A DNA stretch of 34,742 nucleotides, from NCBI GenBank assembly GCA_020049045.1, contig JAIFLN010000118.1, positions 1-34,742 on the forward strand, in the 5' to 3' direction. Positions within the stretch are counted from its first letter, which is position 1, and every line of letters begins with the position of its first letter. The notes under the pieces were generated by a model, which was not told the origin of the DNA, did not search any database, and worked only from the letters and a program-made list of their open reading frames with translations. Shown here one piece after another: positions 1 through 7,953 of this stretch. Position numbers and translations under genes: made by a program. The stretch comes from Spirochaetota bacterium (GTDB lineage Bacteria; Spirochaetota; Spirochaetia; JABEVK01).

Positions 1-818
<818 letters not shown>

Positions 819-823
819 GTAGT

Positions 824-839
824 TGTGAACGCAATCACA
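824..839. promoter_or_regulatory. CRP/FNR-superfamily-type operator (perfect TGTGA-N6-TCACA)
   Basis: TGTGAACGCAATCACA is a perfect match to the symmetric CRP core, with TGTGA and TCACA separated by six bases. It lies in the divergent spacer between nifJ and a class III adenylate cyclase. Its centre is about 50 bases upstream of the predicted nifJ transcription start and about 85 bases upstream of the cyclase start codon. A cAMP-responsive regulator acting next to a cAMP-producing gene would be a sensible feedback arrangement. The binding protein itself is not encoded in this window. Confidence 0.6.
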
Positions 840-916
840 TTAATCCCCTGTCTTTTTTACTAGGTCACCGACGTGATTGATGGTATTTTGATAAGGCGTT
901 TTTTGGAGGTAATGGT

Positions 917-1978
917 TTGTTCATCGACGAGCTTCTTTCCCATGGCAGTGGTCCAGACTGGAGACCCACCCTCGAGGCTTTGGACCGTTGGAGGTCCGGA
1001 CAGCTTGCCTCAGCCTTGTTCCGAATCAACCCTTTGGACGTGGCCCGCCACCTCAGCCTGAAACCCGATCCGACGGTTGATGCGTTTTTGGCAGGTGTGC
1101 TGGAGGGGTGGTTTGATTTACGCTGGGACTATCATTGCCCTCACTGTCAGGGAATTCCGAACTTCTCGTCTCATTTGGGAACGGCGAAAGCCGAGGACTT
1201 CTGCCCGATGTGCAACGTCGGGTTTCGCAACGAGCTGGACCAAACCGTTGAGGTTACCTTCTCGGCGGCTCCCAAAATGGTGAGCTTTGCCCCCGGGGAG
1301 CAAGAAGCGTTGCTGATGGCCTACAATCAGTCCTTGGGCAACGGCACTTGGGTTAAACCTGAACAGACGCTTTCGGGCCTCGACTTGCTTCACCGCCCGC
1401 TGTTCCATGAGCGCTTCAGCGATGAAGTCTTGAGCGCTGAGGAAAGCCTGGAAATTCGGCATGTGGTGCTGCTGTTCACCGACATCAAGGGGTCCACAGC
1501 GCTGTACGAGCAGTTGGGCGATGCCAAGGCGTACAATCTGGTCCGCGAGCATTTCAAGGTGCTGTTCAAGGCCATCGAAACCCATGGGGGAATTGTCGTC
1601 AAGACCATCGGCGACGCCGTGATGGCCAGCTTCCGTGTGGCTTCTCAAGCGCTGGAAGCGGCTCTCTCCGTTCAGAAGGCCATTGAACCATTGAAAATTC
1701 CCGGCACCGAGGAGTCAGTGGTGGTGAAGATGGGCATTCATGCTGGTCCCGCGATTGCCGTGACCCTTAACGACCGCTTCGATTATTTTGGCCAGACGGT
1801 CAACCGTGCCGCACGGATGCAGGGCCTGGCCCACGACCAGGAAATCTTTTTCAGTGAAGCCGTGTTTCGGGACGCCGCCAGCCGCCGGACTCTGGCCACC
1901 CGGAAAGCGGCCCTGCGCAAATGGAAGACCCAGCTGAAAGGCATTGAGGGCGACCAAGTCGTATACTCCGTCAAATGA
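917..1978 (+). CDS. Class III adenylate/guanylate cyclase with N-terminal zinc-ribbon-like region
   Basis: A 353-residue protein with a C-terminal class III cyclase domain (about residues 180-350). The two metal-binding aspartates are in FTDIKGST (D189) and KTIGDAV (D233). The adenine-contacting lysine is K229, the specificity aspartate is in DYFG (D289), and the transition-state pair N296/R300 is in VNRAAR. All catalytic residues are therefore present, and the D289 type favours ATP over GTP. The N-terminal half has two CxxC pairs (C74/C77 and C96/C99) likely to bind zinc, resembling the DUF5939-type region of other soluble cyclases. No membrane segment is seen, so it is probably cytoplasmic. 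The start is TTG at 917, six bases after a strong GGAGGT; the ATG at 912 is out of frame. The stop overlaps the next gene by ATGA. Confidence 0.88.
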   Translation: MFIDELLSHGSGPDWRPTLEALDRWRSGQLASALFRINPLDVARHLSLKPDPTVDAFLAGVLEGWFDLRWDYHCPHCQGIPNFSSHLGTAKAEDFCPMCNVGFRNELDQTVEVTFSAAPKMVSFAPGEQEALLMAYNQSLGNGTWVKPEQTLSGLDLLHRPLFHERFSDEVLSAEESLEIRHVVLLFTDIKGSTALYEQLGDAKAYNLVREHFKVLFKAIETHGGIVVKTIGDAVMASFRVASQALEAALSVQKAIEPLKIPGTEESVVVKMGIHAGPAIAVTLNDRFDYFGQTVNRAARMQGLAHDQEIFFSEAVFRDAASRRTLATRKAALRKWKTQLKGIEGDQVVYSVK

Positions 1979-2679
1979 GGTTATCCGTGCGATCAACTGT
2001 TCTTCTCCTGCTTCTTTTCACCGGCGTTTCGGCCTGGTCTCAAATCAAGACCGTCAACCCCGGTTTGCCCACCAAGGAAATCATCAAATACACCGAGACC
2101 ATCGGTTCGGCCACCTACCCCCTGGAAACGACGCTGACCTTGGTCGGTAAGGGCTCTGCCGCACGCTACGAGTATCGCACCAAAGCCTTCGACTTTGACT
2201 CCACGTACTGGCTCGACCCCGTGACACTCCAGTCCGTGGCCAGTGAAATCACCACGTTCGCCCCCGATGCCATAATCAAGAAAACCACTGAGTACCAGAA
2301 ACTGGTGGCGAAGGTCGGACCCGGCGAGTTGCTGATCACCGACCTGGGCTGCATTCCCATTCTGCTTCGGGGCTACCCCTGGAGCAAGGTGGTGACCCAC
2401 CGGTTTATCTATGCGGGCAACACCATGTTTGCCGGGCCGGGCATCGACTTTGAGTTTCAGATGCTGGGACGCGAGACCATCACGGCCGGCGGGAAAACCT
2501 GGGACTGCTGGCACGCCTCCACCGGCCTGGGCGCCCCGTACAGCTGGGTGCTGACCCGCGCCGAATGGTGGTTTGCCGTGGAAGGAACCCACCCCCTGAT
2601 CAAGACGACGGCCCCTATGGGTGGTCCGGGTACCCCGACCCGGACCCAGGTTTTAGTGAGCTATCAGAAGATTGAGTGA
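1975..2679 (+). CDS. Exported protein of unknown function
   Basis: A 234-residue protein whose ATG overlaps the cyclase stop (ATGA), so the two are probably translationally coupled. The N-terminus is a clear Sec signal peptide: basic MRLSVR, a run of leucines and a cleavage region near VSAWSQ at residues 19-24. The mature part is rich in beta-forming residues and carries paired aromatic positions (FDFDSTYWLD, TRAEWWF) reminiscent of periplasmic DUF3108-like beta proteins, but I cannot assign a family with confidence. Its 3' end overlaps the convergent histidine kinase gene by 16 bases. Function unknown; the operon partner suggests a periplasmic product under cAMP-linked control. Confidence 0.75.
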   Translation: MRLSVRSTVLLLLLFTGVSAWSQIKTVNPGLPTKEIIKYTETIGSATYPLETTLTLVGKGSAARYEYRTKAFDFDSTYWLDPVTLQSVASEITTFAPDAIIKKTTEYQKLVAKVGPGELLITDLGCIPILLRGYPWSKVVTHRFIYAGNTMFAGPGIDFEFQMLGRETITAGGKTWDCWHASTGLGAPYSWVLTRAEWWFAVEGTHPLIKTTAPMGGPGTPTRTQVLVSYQKIE

Positions 2680-3701
2680 TCAGCGGAATTCAGGGGGGCG
2701 GTCAATCGGAACCTTGTACCTTTTCCCGACTCGGTTGGGCTCAGCTCAATGCTGAAACCATGAGCGCTGACAATGCTCTTGACCACTGACAAACCGAGTC
2801 CCCATCCTGCTTTCGCGGGGTTCTTGCCCCGATAGAAAGGCTCCCAGATGAGGTGGTGTTCCGCCTCGGGAATCCCCGGGCCGTCGTCTTCCAGATCGAA
2901 GACCACGGAGTGGTCCTCCTGGTGCACAATCCACCGCAAAGTACCTCCAGGAGGGGAGTACTTAAGCCCGTTGCCCAACAGGTTTTCCAATACCCGCTCC
3001 ATCAGCTCGGTGTCCAGCGCCAGGCTGAGGTGGGGATCGAGAACCAATTCTCCCCGGAATTTCCTTCCCAGAAGCTCGGAATCTGCTTCAAAGCGCTTCC
3101 AAAGAGGGCCCAGCCACAGGGCCAGCGGCACACTTTCGAAGGTGGCCACTCGGTCTCCGGTTTCCAGGCGTACCAGTTCGATCCACCGGGACACCATGCG
3201 CTCCAATTGCTCCACTTTGTTGGCAATGATCCCCAGGTACTTGGTGCACTCGGGGTTGGAGCCCTCCAGTTCATCTTCGATGGCCTCGGTGTAGCCTTTG
3301 ATGAGCCCCAAGGGTGTGCGGAAGTCATGGGACAGCCCCATCAGAAGGAAGGCCTTCCGTTCGCGGTCTTGGTTCAGCGACTTGCGCATTTCTTCCAGGG
3401 CCTTGGCCAAGGTGTTCAGCTCCACCGCCCCCTTCCCTTGGATGGGTGTTTGCAGGTTGCCCTGGGCCAAGCGGTCCGTTTCCTGGACCAGATGCCTGAG
3501 CGACCGGTCAAACTGTCGGAACATCAGGACTAACAGCAAGATGGGAGCACCAAACAGCACGGAGGGGAGGATCGCTCTAGGAATGGGACTCAGCACTGGT
3601 CCCGTCACCGGTCCCGATGAATCCCCCGTTAGCAGATAGTACACAATGGGCACAAAGACAGGAATGGTAAGCAAAGCAAGAATGAGGACTCGAAGGCTCA
3701 T
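2664..3701 (-). CDS. Sensor histidine kinase (HAMP-HisKA-HATPase)
   Basis: A 345-residue membrane kinase. It has two transmembrane segments, about residues 4-24 and 44-61, with only a short external loop between them, so it probably senses a membrane or protein signal rather than a large periplasmic ligand domain. A HAMP linker follows (about 62-112). The phosphoacceptor is H125 in GLSHDFRTPLG. The ATP-binding domain has the N box (LLGNGLKYSPPGG, N244), the G1 box DDGPGIP (272-278) and the G2 box GWGLGL (299-304). Its ATG overlaps the response regulator stop by four bases, so the pair is co-translated at the end of the ABC-LolA-barrel operon. The likely role is to regulate that operon in response to envelope state. 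Confidence 0.92.
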   Translation of the reverse strand: MSLRVLILALLTIPVFVPIVYYLLTGDSSGPVTGPVLSPIPRAILPSVLFGAPILLLVLMFRQFDRSLRHLVQETDRLAQGNLQTPIQGKGAVELNTLAKALEEMRKSLNQDRERKAFLLMGLSHDFRTPLGLIKGYTEAIEDELEGSNPECTKYLGIIANKVEQLERMVSRWIELVRLETGDRVATFESVPLALWLGPLWKRFEADSELLGRKFRGELVLDPHLSLALDTELMERVLENLLGNGLKYSPPGGTLRWIVHQEDHSVVFDLEDDGPGIPEAEHHLIWEPFYRGKNPAKAGWGLGLSVVKSIVSAHGFSIELSPTESGKGTRFRLTAPLNSADHSIF

Positions 3702-4402
3702 CTGGACTCCTGCCCTGAGGGGTGGAACCGGTAGCCGAAGCCCCTTTCGGTCCTCAGGTAAACGGGATTGTTAGGGTCTGCTTCGATTTTTCGACGTAGA
3801 CGCTGAATGTAGACCCCCACGGCTGACAAGTCCCCGAAGGCCTGACCCCACACCGCTTCGTACAGGTCTTGGGGACGAAAGGGCTGCCCAGGATGAAGCA
3901 ACAAGTAGCGAAGCAAGTCATACTCCCGGGCTGAAAGGGTCACCTTGGTGGAACCTTGGGTGACTGACCGGGTATCGTTGTTCAAGGCAAAGGGACCAAG
4001 GTTCATCACCGAGGGGAGGGCCTTTCCCTGGTCTGAACCCACCCGGCGGCGAAGGAGCGCCCTGACCCGGGCAGCCAGCACCCGAGGCGAAAAGGGCTTG
4101 GGCAGAAAGTCATCGGCCCCCAAACCCAAAGCCAAAATCAGGTCCTCGTCCTCGCTCCGGGCCGTGAGGACCAGGACGGGGGTTTCACTGGTTTTGCGAA
4201 AACGGGTGAGGAACTCAAATCCGTCCATGCCGGGTAGTTGGATGTCAAGGACCACCAGGTCGTAGTTTTGTTGTTCCAAAGCGGCAAAACCCGCTTCGGC
4301 CGAGGGGGCGGTGAGGGTTTGGCAGCCTTCCTTGACCAGGTAGAGGCAGATCAGCTCTGCCATTTCGGGAGTATCCTCGACCACCAATACCGATGCTTTC
4401 AC
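3698..4402 (-). CDS. OmpR/PhoB-family response regulator
   Basis: A 234-residue two-domain regulator. The receiver domain occupies about residues 1-118, with the acidic pair E9/D10, phosphoacceptor D53 in VVLDIQLPGMDG, T80 and K102 in FLPKPF. The winged-helix DNA-binding domain covers about 135-228 (LSAREYDLLRYLLLHPG, then the recognition-helix region SAVGVYIQRLRRKI and the wing RTERGFGYRF). The start codon is GTG at 4402-4400, seven bases after GAGGGGG; no nearer ATG fits. It lies 17 bases after the barrel gene and overlaps the kinase gene by four bases. The predicted target is its own operon. Confidence 0.94.
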   Translation of the reverse strand: MKASVLVVEDTPEMAELICLYLVKEGCQTLTAPSAEAGFAALEQQNYDLVVLDIQLPGMDGFEFLTRFRKTSETPVLVLTARSEDEDLILALGLGADDFLPKPFSPRVLAARVRALLRRRVGSDQGKALPSVMNLGPFALNNDTRSVTQGSTKVTLSAREYDLLRYLLLHPGQPFRPQDLYEAVWGQAFGDLSAVGVYIQRLRRKIEADPNNPVYLRTERGFGYRFHPSGQESR

Positions 4403-4419
4403 CCGCGCACCCCCTCAGT

Positions 4420-5793
4420 CTAAAACGTCATACCCCGAAGGCTGACCTTCAAGGTGGGATTCACGGAATTCTGGGACCCCGGAAGGGGACCGCTAATTTC
4501 CACGGTCAGTTTATCAAACAAGATCGCATCGAGCTGCCAGGCGGCGGTATCTCCCCCCTGGGCATACTCGGAGTTCTTCGCGCCCCGGGACCAAACGCTT
4601 TCTCCTCCCAAGGTGAGGTTGGGATCGGCCATCCATTCCAGACGGGGCGTCTGGACCCATGACTCTTGCGACAGCGAAGCCCGGAAGGAGTCGGAAAGCG
4701 ACACTGTCGACCCTGCAATTTTGTTAAAAGCCACCGATCCGGCCACGTACTGGGTGCCGAAGTTTCTCAGATCACCGGCCTTCAGGTCTCCTGTATTGAT
4801 CAGCATGGGAAGGAACTGACTTCGCTGGTGATAGACGGCGGGATCCTCGGCCCCTGTGCCATTGTAGTAATACTGTCCCAAGGCTTCAAGGCTGAACCTT
4901 TTGTCCGGTTCTTCCCAGGTATAGGTAAAGCCCACGGTTTGCTGGGCGACCCAACCAGAGGGATTCTCGGCAACAGCTAATCCTGATCCGGCCTTCTTAA
5001 GACGGCGCTCGTCGTTTTTGGCCAGAACCACCGATTCTGAGTAAAAATTCACACCATGAAGATTGAACCCTGCGGTCAGAAAGCCCCGGGGCGCCCGGTC
5101 TTGTGATGGCTGGTAGTAACCACCGACCGAGATTTCCGAGCCCCACAACAGCCAGGTTCCTTGGCCGGCCAAGCTCACCTTGTCTCCCTTGGTGATTTCG
5201 TTGGCCGTCACCACCGCTTGATAGCTCCCGGCTTCCCCCTCTTCCCAGGTTGCCTTGAAAGAGGTAGGACCTTCCCGGGTGGCCGTGGGATCGGCAGGAT
5301 CAATGGTGGTCAAATTCAAAACGTCGGCCGGACTATAGAAGAAGCCGCGGCCCCACTGGATGAACTGCTTGCCGACTCGAATGTAAAGCTTATCTCCCCC
5401 TTGGAAGTCCCCAAAGGCTTCGCTGACGTTGACCTGGGCCTTGCCAGTACCGGGGTCATAGTTCCATTGGCCCTTAGCGCCCACCCGCATATTTCGATCG
5501 GGACGGGCGGTGAGGCCCAACTCAAAGGACAGGTCTTGGGTTAAATCGGGGGAAGCGTCTTTCCAAACGTTAGTGGCCGAGTACTGGAGTTCCCCCGTCC
5601 ATTGAAGCTTGGCCTCGTCGCCCAAAAACCTTCCAGCCACGTCGGCCGAGGCTCCTGAATTGGAGGTTGCGACTCCGGTTTGTTCAGAGGTCGACTGGTC
5701 TCCGAAAAGGTCCTCTTCTTCTGACTGGGCTAGCAGACCCTGGGTTGCCCCCAAAAAAGCCACCCCCAGGGCGAGCATCATCCATGGTTTCAT
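4420..5793 (-). CDS. Outer-membrane beta-barrel protein of an ABC/LolA-like export system
   Basis: A 457-residue protein with a signal peptide (MKPWMMLALGVAFLGATQG, cleavage near LLAQ) and a short acidic, low-complexity mature N-terminus. The rest is a long series of alternating-hydrophobicity strands. The segment VGKQFIQWGRGFFYSPADVL (residues about 139-158) resembles the G-[KR]-Q-x3-WG-x-G-x3-[SN]PxDxLN pattern of DUF1302-like barrels, and the protein ends in an aromatic residue (GMTF), as expected for an outer-membrane insertion signal. The start follows TAGGAG by six bases and lies nine bases after the LolA-like gene. By context it is the outer-membrane end of the route served by the two permeases and the LolA-like carrier. 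What it transports or receives is unknown. Confidence 0.78.
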   Translation of the reverse strand: MKPWMMLALGVAFLGATQGLLAQSEEEDLFGDQSTSEQTGVATSNSGASADVAGRFLGDEAKLQWTGELQYSATNVWKDASPDLTQDLSFELGLTARPDRNMRVGAKGQWNYDPGTGKAQVNVSEAFGDFQGGDKLYIRVGKQFIQWGRGFFYSPADVLNLTTIDPADPTATREGPTSFKATWEEGEAGSYQAVVTANEITKGDKVSLAGQGTWLLWGSEISVGGYYQPSQDRAPRGFLTAGFNLHGVNFYSESVVLAKNDERRLKKAGSGLAVAENPSGWVAQQTVGFTYTWEEPDKRFSLEALGQYYYNGTGAEDPAVYHQRSQFLPMLINTGDLKAGDLRNFGTQYVAGSVAFNKIAGSTVSLSDSFRASLSQESWVQTPRLEWMADPNLTLGGESVWSRGAKNSEYAQGGDTAAWQLDAILFDKLTVEISGPLPGSQNSVNPTLKVSLRGMTF

Positions 5794-5802
5794 TTCTGGC
5801 TC

Positions 5803-6555
5803 CTACTTGGTGGCTTTTTCGAGGAAAGCCTTGGTGAAAATTTCGTCGGTCAGGGGTTTGTCGCTGACTTCGGTGAAGAGCAGCTCGGTGCGCTTTCCGG
5901 CCACCAGGGCGTCGTTAAATATTTGCCTGGTGGCGAAGACCTTTTTGCCCACGTTGACCCAAGTGGGGTAAAGGGAGGTGCGCAACAGCCGCCCTGACAA
6001 ACTGTAGTCCTCGGACTTCAAGACATTCTTGCTGACCTGGTCGATCCACAGCTTCTGCTTTGGGTAAGTGACCCCAGTGTTTTTGGCGGTGAGGTCCAAA
6101 ATCCAGGTGTCGAACTTGCCAAGTTTTCCTTCGCTGCTTCCGGTCACACTGTAGTCCGTAGAGCGGTTGGTTTTTAGAAAGTCGGAGTTCTTGGCGTCAG
6201 AGCCTTGAAAGTTGTCCTTGAACGAGGTGTAGCTGAACTTGCGGCTGACCGGGTCGTAGGTCCAGAAGTTGTCACCGTTGAGCAGATAACCGGTTCCTTT
6301 TTTGGAGTCGGGGGCCAGGATGAGGGCGACAAACGAGTCCTTCGCGTCACGGCGGAACATGGCCATGGTCTGCTCAGAATCCCCGTTTTCAGGGTCCTTG
6401 ATTTTCATTTGTCCTACGAGGGACACATCCGACTTGCCGAAGTCGGTTCTTTCATCGATTTCGGCCAGCAGTTTGGTGAAGTCCATGGCCTGGGCGCCTA
6501 GGGTTCCCGTGAGTGCCAAAAGAAGGATGGAAAGGATAACGATGGTCTTTTTCAT
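5803..6555 (-). CDS. LolA-like outer-membrane lipoprotein-sorting family protein
   Basis: A 250-residue periplasmic protein with a signal peptide (MKKTIVILSILLLALTG, cleavage after GAQA). The mature region follows the pattern of the LolA-like family often annotated as outer membrane lipoprotein-sorting protein: DVSLVGQMKIKDPENGD, then YLLNGDNFWTYDP, and later KLWIDQVSKNVLKSEDYS and a C-terminal TDEIFTKAFLEK helix. Such proteins fold as an open beta-barrel holding a hydrophobic ligand (an acyl chain, lipid or other apolar compound) and move it across the periplasm. The chosen start at 6555 has GAGGAG six bases upstream; an in-frame start ten codons earlier would spoil the signal peptide. It lies between permease and barrel genes, matching a relay from inner to outer membrane. 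Confidence 0.85.
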   Translation of the reverse strand: MKKTIVILSILLLALTGTLGAQAMDFTKLLAEIDERTDFGKSDVSLVGQMKIKDPENGDSEQTMAMFRRDAKDSFVALILAPDSKKGTGYLLNGDNFWTYDPVSRKFSYTSFKDNFQGSDAKNSDFLKTNRSTDYSVTGSSEGKLGKFDTWILDLTAKNTGVTYPKQKLWIDQVSKNVLKSEDYSLSGRLLRTSLYPTWVNVGKKVFATRQIFNDALVAGKRTELLFTEVSDKPLTDEIFTKAFLEKATK

Positions 6556-6564
6556 AAAAAACTC

Positions 6565-6605
6565 CTCAACAGAAAAAAAACTCAACAGAAGGCTGAGACT
6601 CAGCC
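6565..6605 (-). terminator. Possible intra-operon attenuator: small hairpin followed by a T-run
   Basis: Reading the minus strand, GGCTGAGTCTCAGCC (6605-6591) can form a six-base-pair stem right at the end of the second permease gene. A run of eight T (about 6580-6573) follows some ten bases later, in a spacer that also contains the direct repeat CTCAACAGAA (plus strand 6565-6574 and 6581-6590). This could reduce read-through between the ABC genes and the LolA-like gene. The gap between stem and T-run makes it a weak candidate. Confidence 0.3.
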
Positions 6606-7931
6606 CCGATGCCTCAAGGCATCGGCAGGGAACAGGCGGGCGGCTTTGCGGGCAGGGCTAGAGGCGGCCAAAAGGCCCACCCCCAGGACGACGAGAATCG
6701 TGGTCAATGTTGGGGTGAGCCCAGGCTGAAACAGCAACCTTTCGTCGGTCAGGAAGATTTGGAAGAAATCCATGCCCGTCAAGGGAATCGAGCCGAGGAC
6801 CAGGGCGAGGGTCACCGCCAGGGCGCCCCCCAGGGTGACTCCTAGGGTCAGAACGGCCACGGCTTCCCACAGAAAGAGTTTCATAATGCCCCGACGCCTC
6901 ATGCCCAAAGCCCTGAGGGTACCGATTTCCACCGTGCGCTCCTGAAGGATCATCCGGAAGGTGTTGGAGATGCCAATAAGGGTGACCACCAGCATGATGG
7001 CGAAGATGACATACGACACCGCCTGGATGACGGCCACCAACGACAGGAAGGTCGAGGTGAAATCGTCGAGGATGCTCACCTCGTAGCGGGGGCCCTCCCA
7101 CCGCTCACTGTCGGAGTCGGTGCCCAAAAAGGCGTCCATCATCTTGGTGAGGGGGTTTTCGTCCGGGGCAGCCGGAATCCGGATTTTCACCGTGTTTTGT
7201 TGGCCCAGGAGGAAGGCTTCTAGTTGTTGACCCACTTTTTCCTGTTGGTTCATGTCCTTGAGCAATAGGTTGAGGGTCTGAAATTCTCCGGGGGCCAGGC
7301 CCAGCATGTCGTTGGCCTGCGACAGCAAAACAAAGCTGTCTTGGGTGAAGCCTCCTCCCCCGGCCGTGTCGATGACAGCCGCCACGGTGAAGTCGAGGAG
7401 GTTTTGCTGGCCGTCGAGGGTTTTGAACTTGACCAGAAGCTCATCACCGGCCTGGGCACCGAGGGTTTTGGCCGTGACTGTATTGAGTAGCAACTGATTC
7501 GCTTCCAGCACAGCGGGAATGGAGCCGCTACTGGCCGTTAGACTTTTGCGGAAGAAAGTCTCCCTTTCCCATTCCACGCCGGTGAGGTTGGTCTCGAGGG
7601 TTTTCGAGCCAAACACCAGTTGGGTGGTCACTTCCGAACGGCGGCTGTACGAAGCCACCTGGCGACCCAAAGCCTCAAGGGCTTGGGGAACCAACTCAAC
7701 GTTTCGGGTCCGGGTGACCACGCGGTCATACTGGTTCCACTCCTTGGCTTTGAGGAAGACATGGCCTCCAAAAGACTGGGATAGGTTTTCTTTGAGGCTA
7801 CCAACCATTCCTCCGCTCAGGGCCGAGAGAAGAGTCATGACGGCAAACCCCAGGGCCACGGCCGAGGCCAGGAAAATGGTGCGCCGTTTCTGTCGTAATA
7901 GATTGCGGAATGCCAAGGCAATAGTGTTCAT
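6600..7931 (-). CDS. FtsX/MacB-type ABC transporter permease (second)
   Basis: A 443-residue permease with the typical layout of the MacB/LolCE/FtsX superfamily: one N-terminal transmembrane helix (about residues 18-40), a large periplasmic domain (about 45-285) and three C-terminal helices (about 300-325, 350-380 and 405-425). The cytoplasmic coupling motif RTVEIGTLRALGMRRR lies between helices 2 and 3. The C-terminal SPARKAARLFPADALRHRG is the classic end of this family. The start is preceded by AAGGAG with a six-base spacer. It pairs with the next permease as a heterodimer energised by the ATPase at 9402-10085. Substrates of such pumps include lipoproteins, peptides and other amphiphiles. 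Confidence 0.9.
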   Translation of the reverse strand: MNTIALAFRNLLRQKRRTIFLASAVALGFAVMTLLSALSGGMVGSLKENLSQSFGGHVFLKAKEWNQYDRVVTRTRNVELVPQALEALGRQVASYSRRSEVTTQLVFGSKTLETNLTGVEWERETFFRKSLTASSGSIPAVLEANQLLLNTVTAKTLGAQAGDELLVKFKTLDGQQNLLDFTVAAVIDTAGGGGFTQDSFVLLSQANDMLGLAPGEFQTLNLLLKDMNQQEKVGQQLEAFLLGQQNTVKIRIPAAPDENPLTKMMDAFLGTDSDSERWEGPRYEVSILDDFTSTFLSLVAVIQAVSYVIFAIMLVVTLIGISNTFRMILQERTVEIGTLRALGMRRRGIMKLFLWEAVAVLTLGVTLGGALAVTLALVLGSIPLTGMDFFQIFLTDERLLFQPGLTPTLTTILVVLGVGLLAASSPARKAARLFPADALRHRG

Positions 7932-7953
7932 AGGATGCTCCTTGAAGAGGCGG

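Noticed and set aside
912-1061. ATG at 912 as the start of the cyclase gene
   Set aside because: It lies in another frame that ends at 1061. The TTG at 917, six bases after GGAGGT, leads directly into the cyclase.
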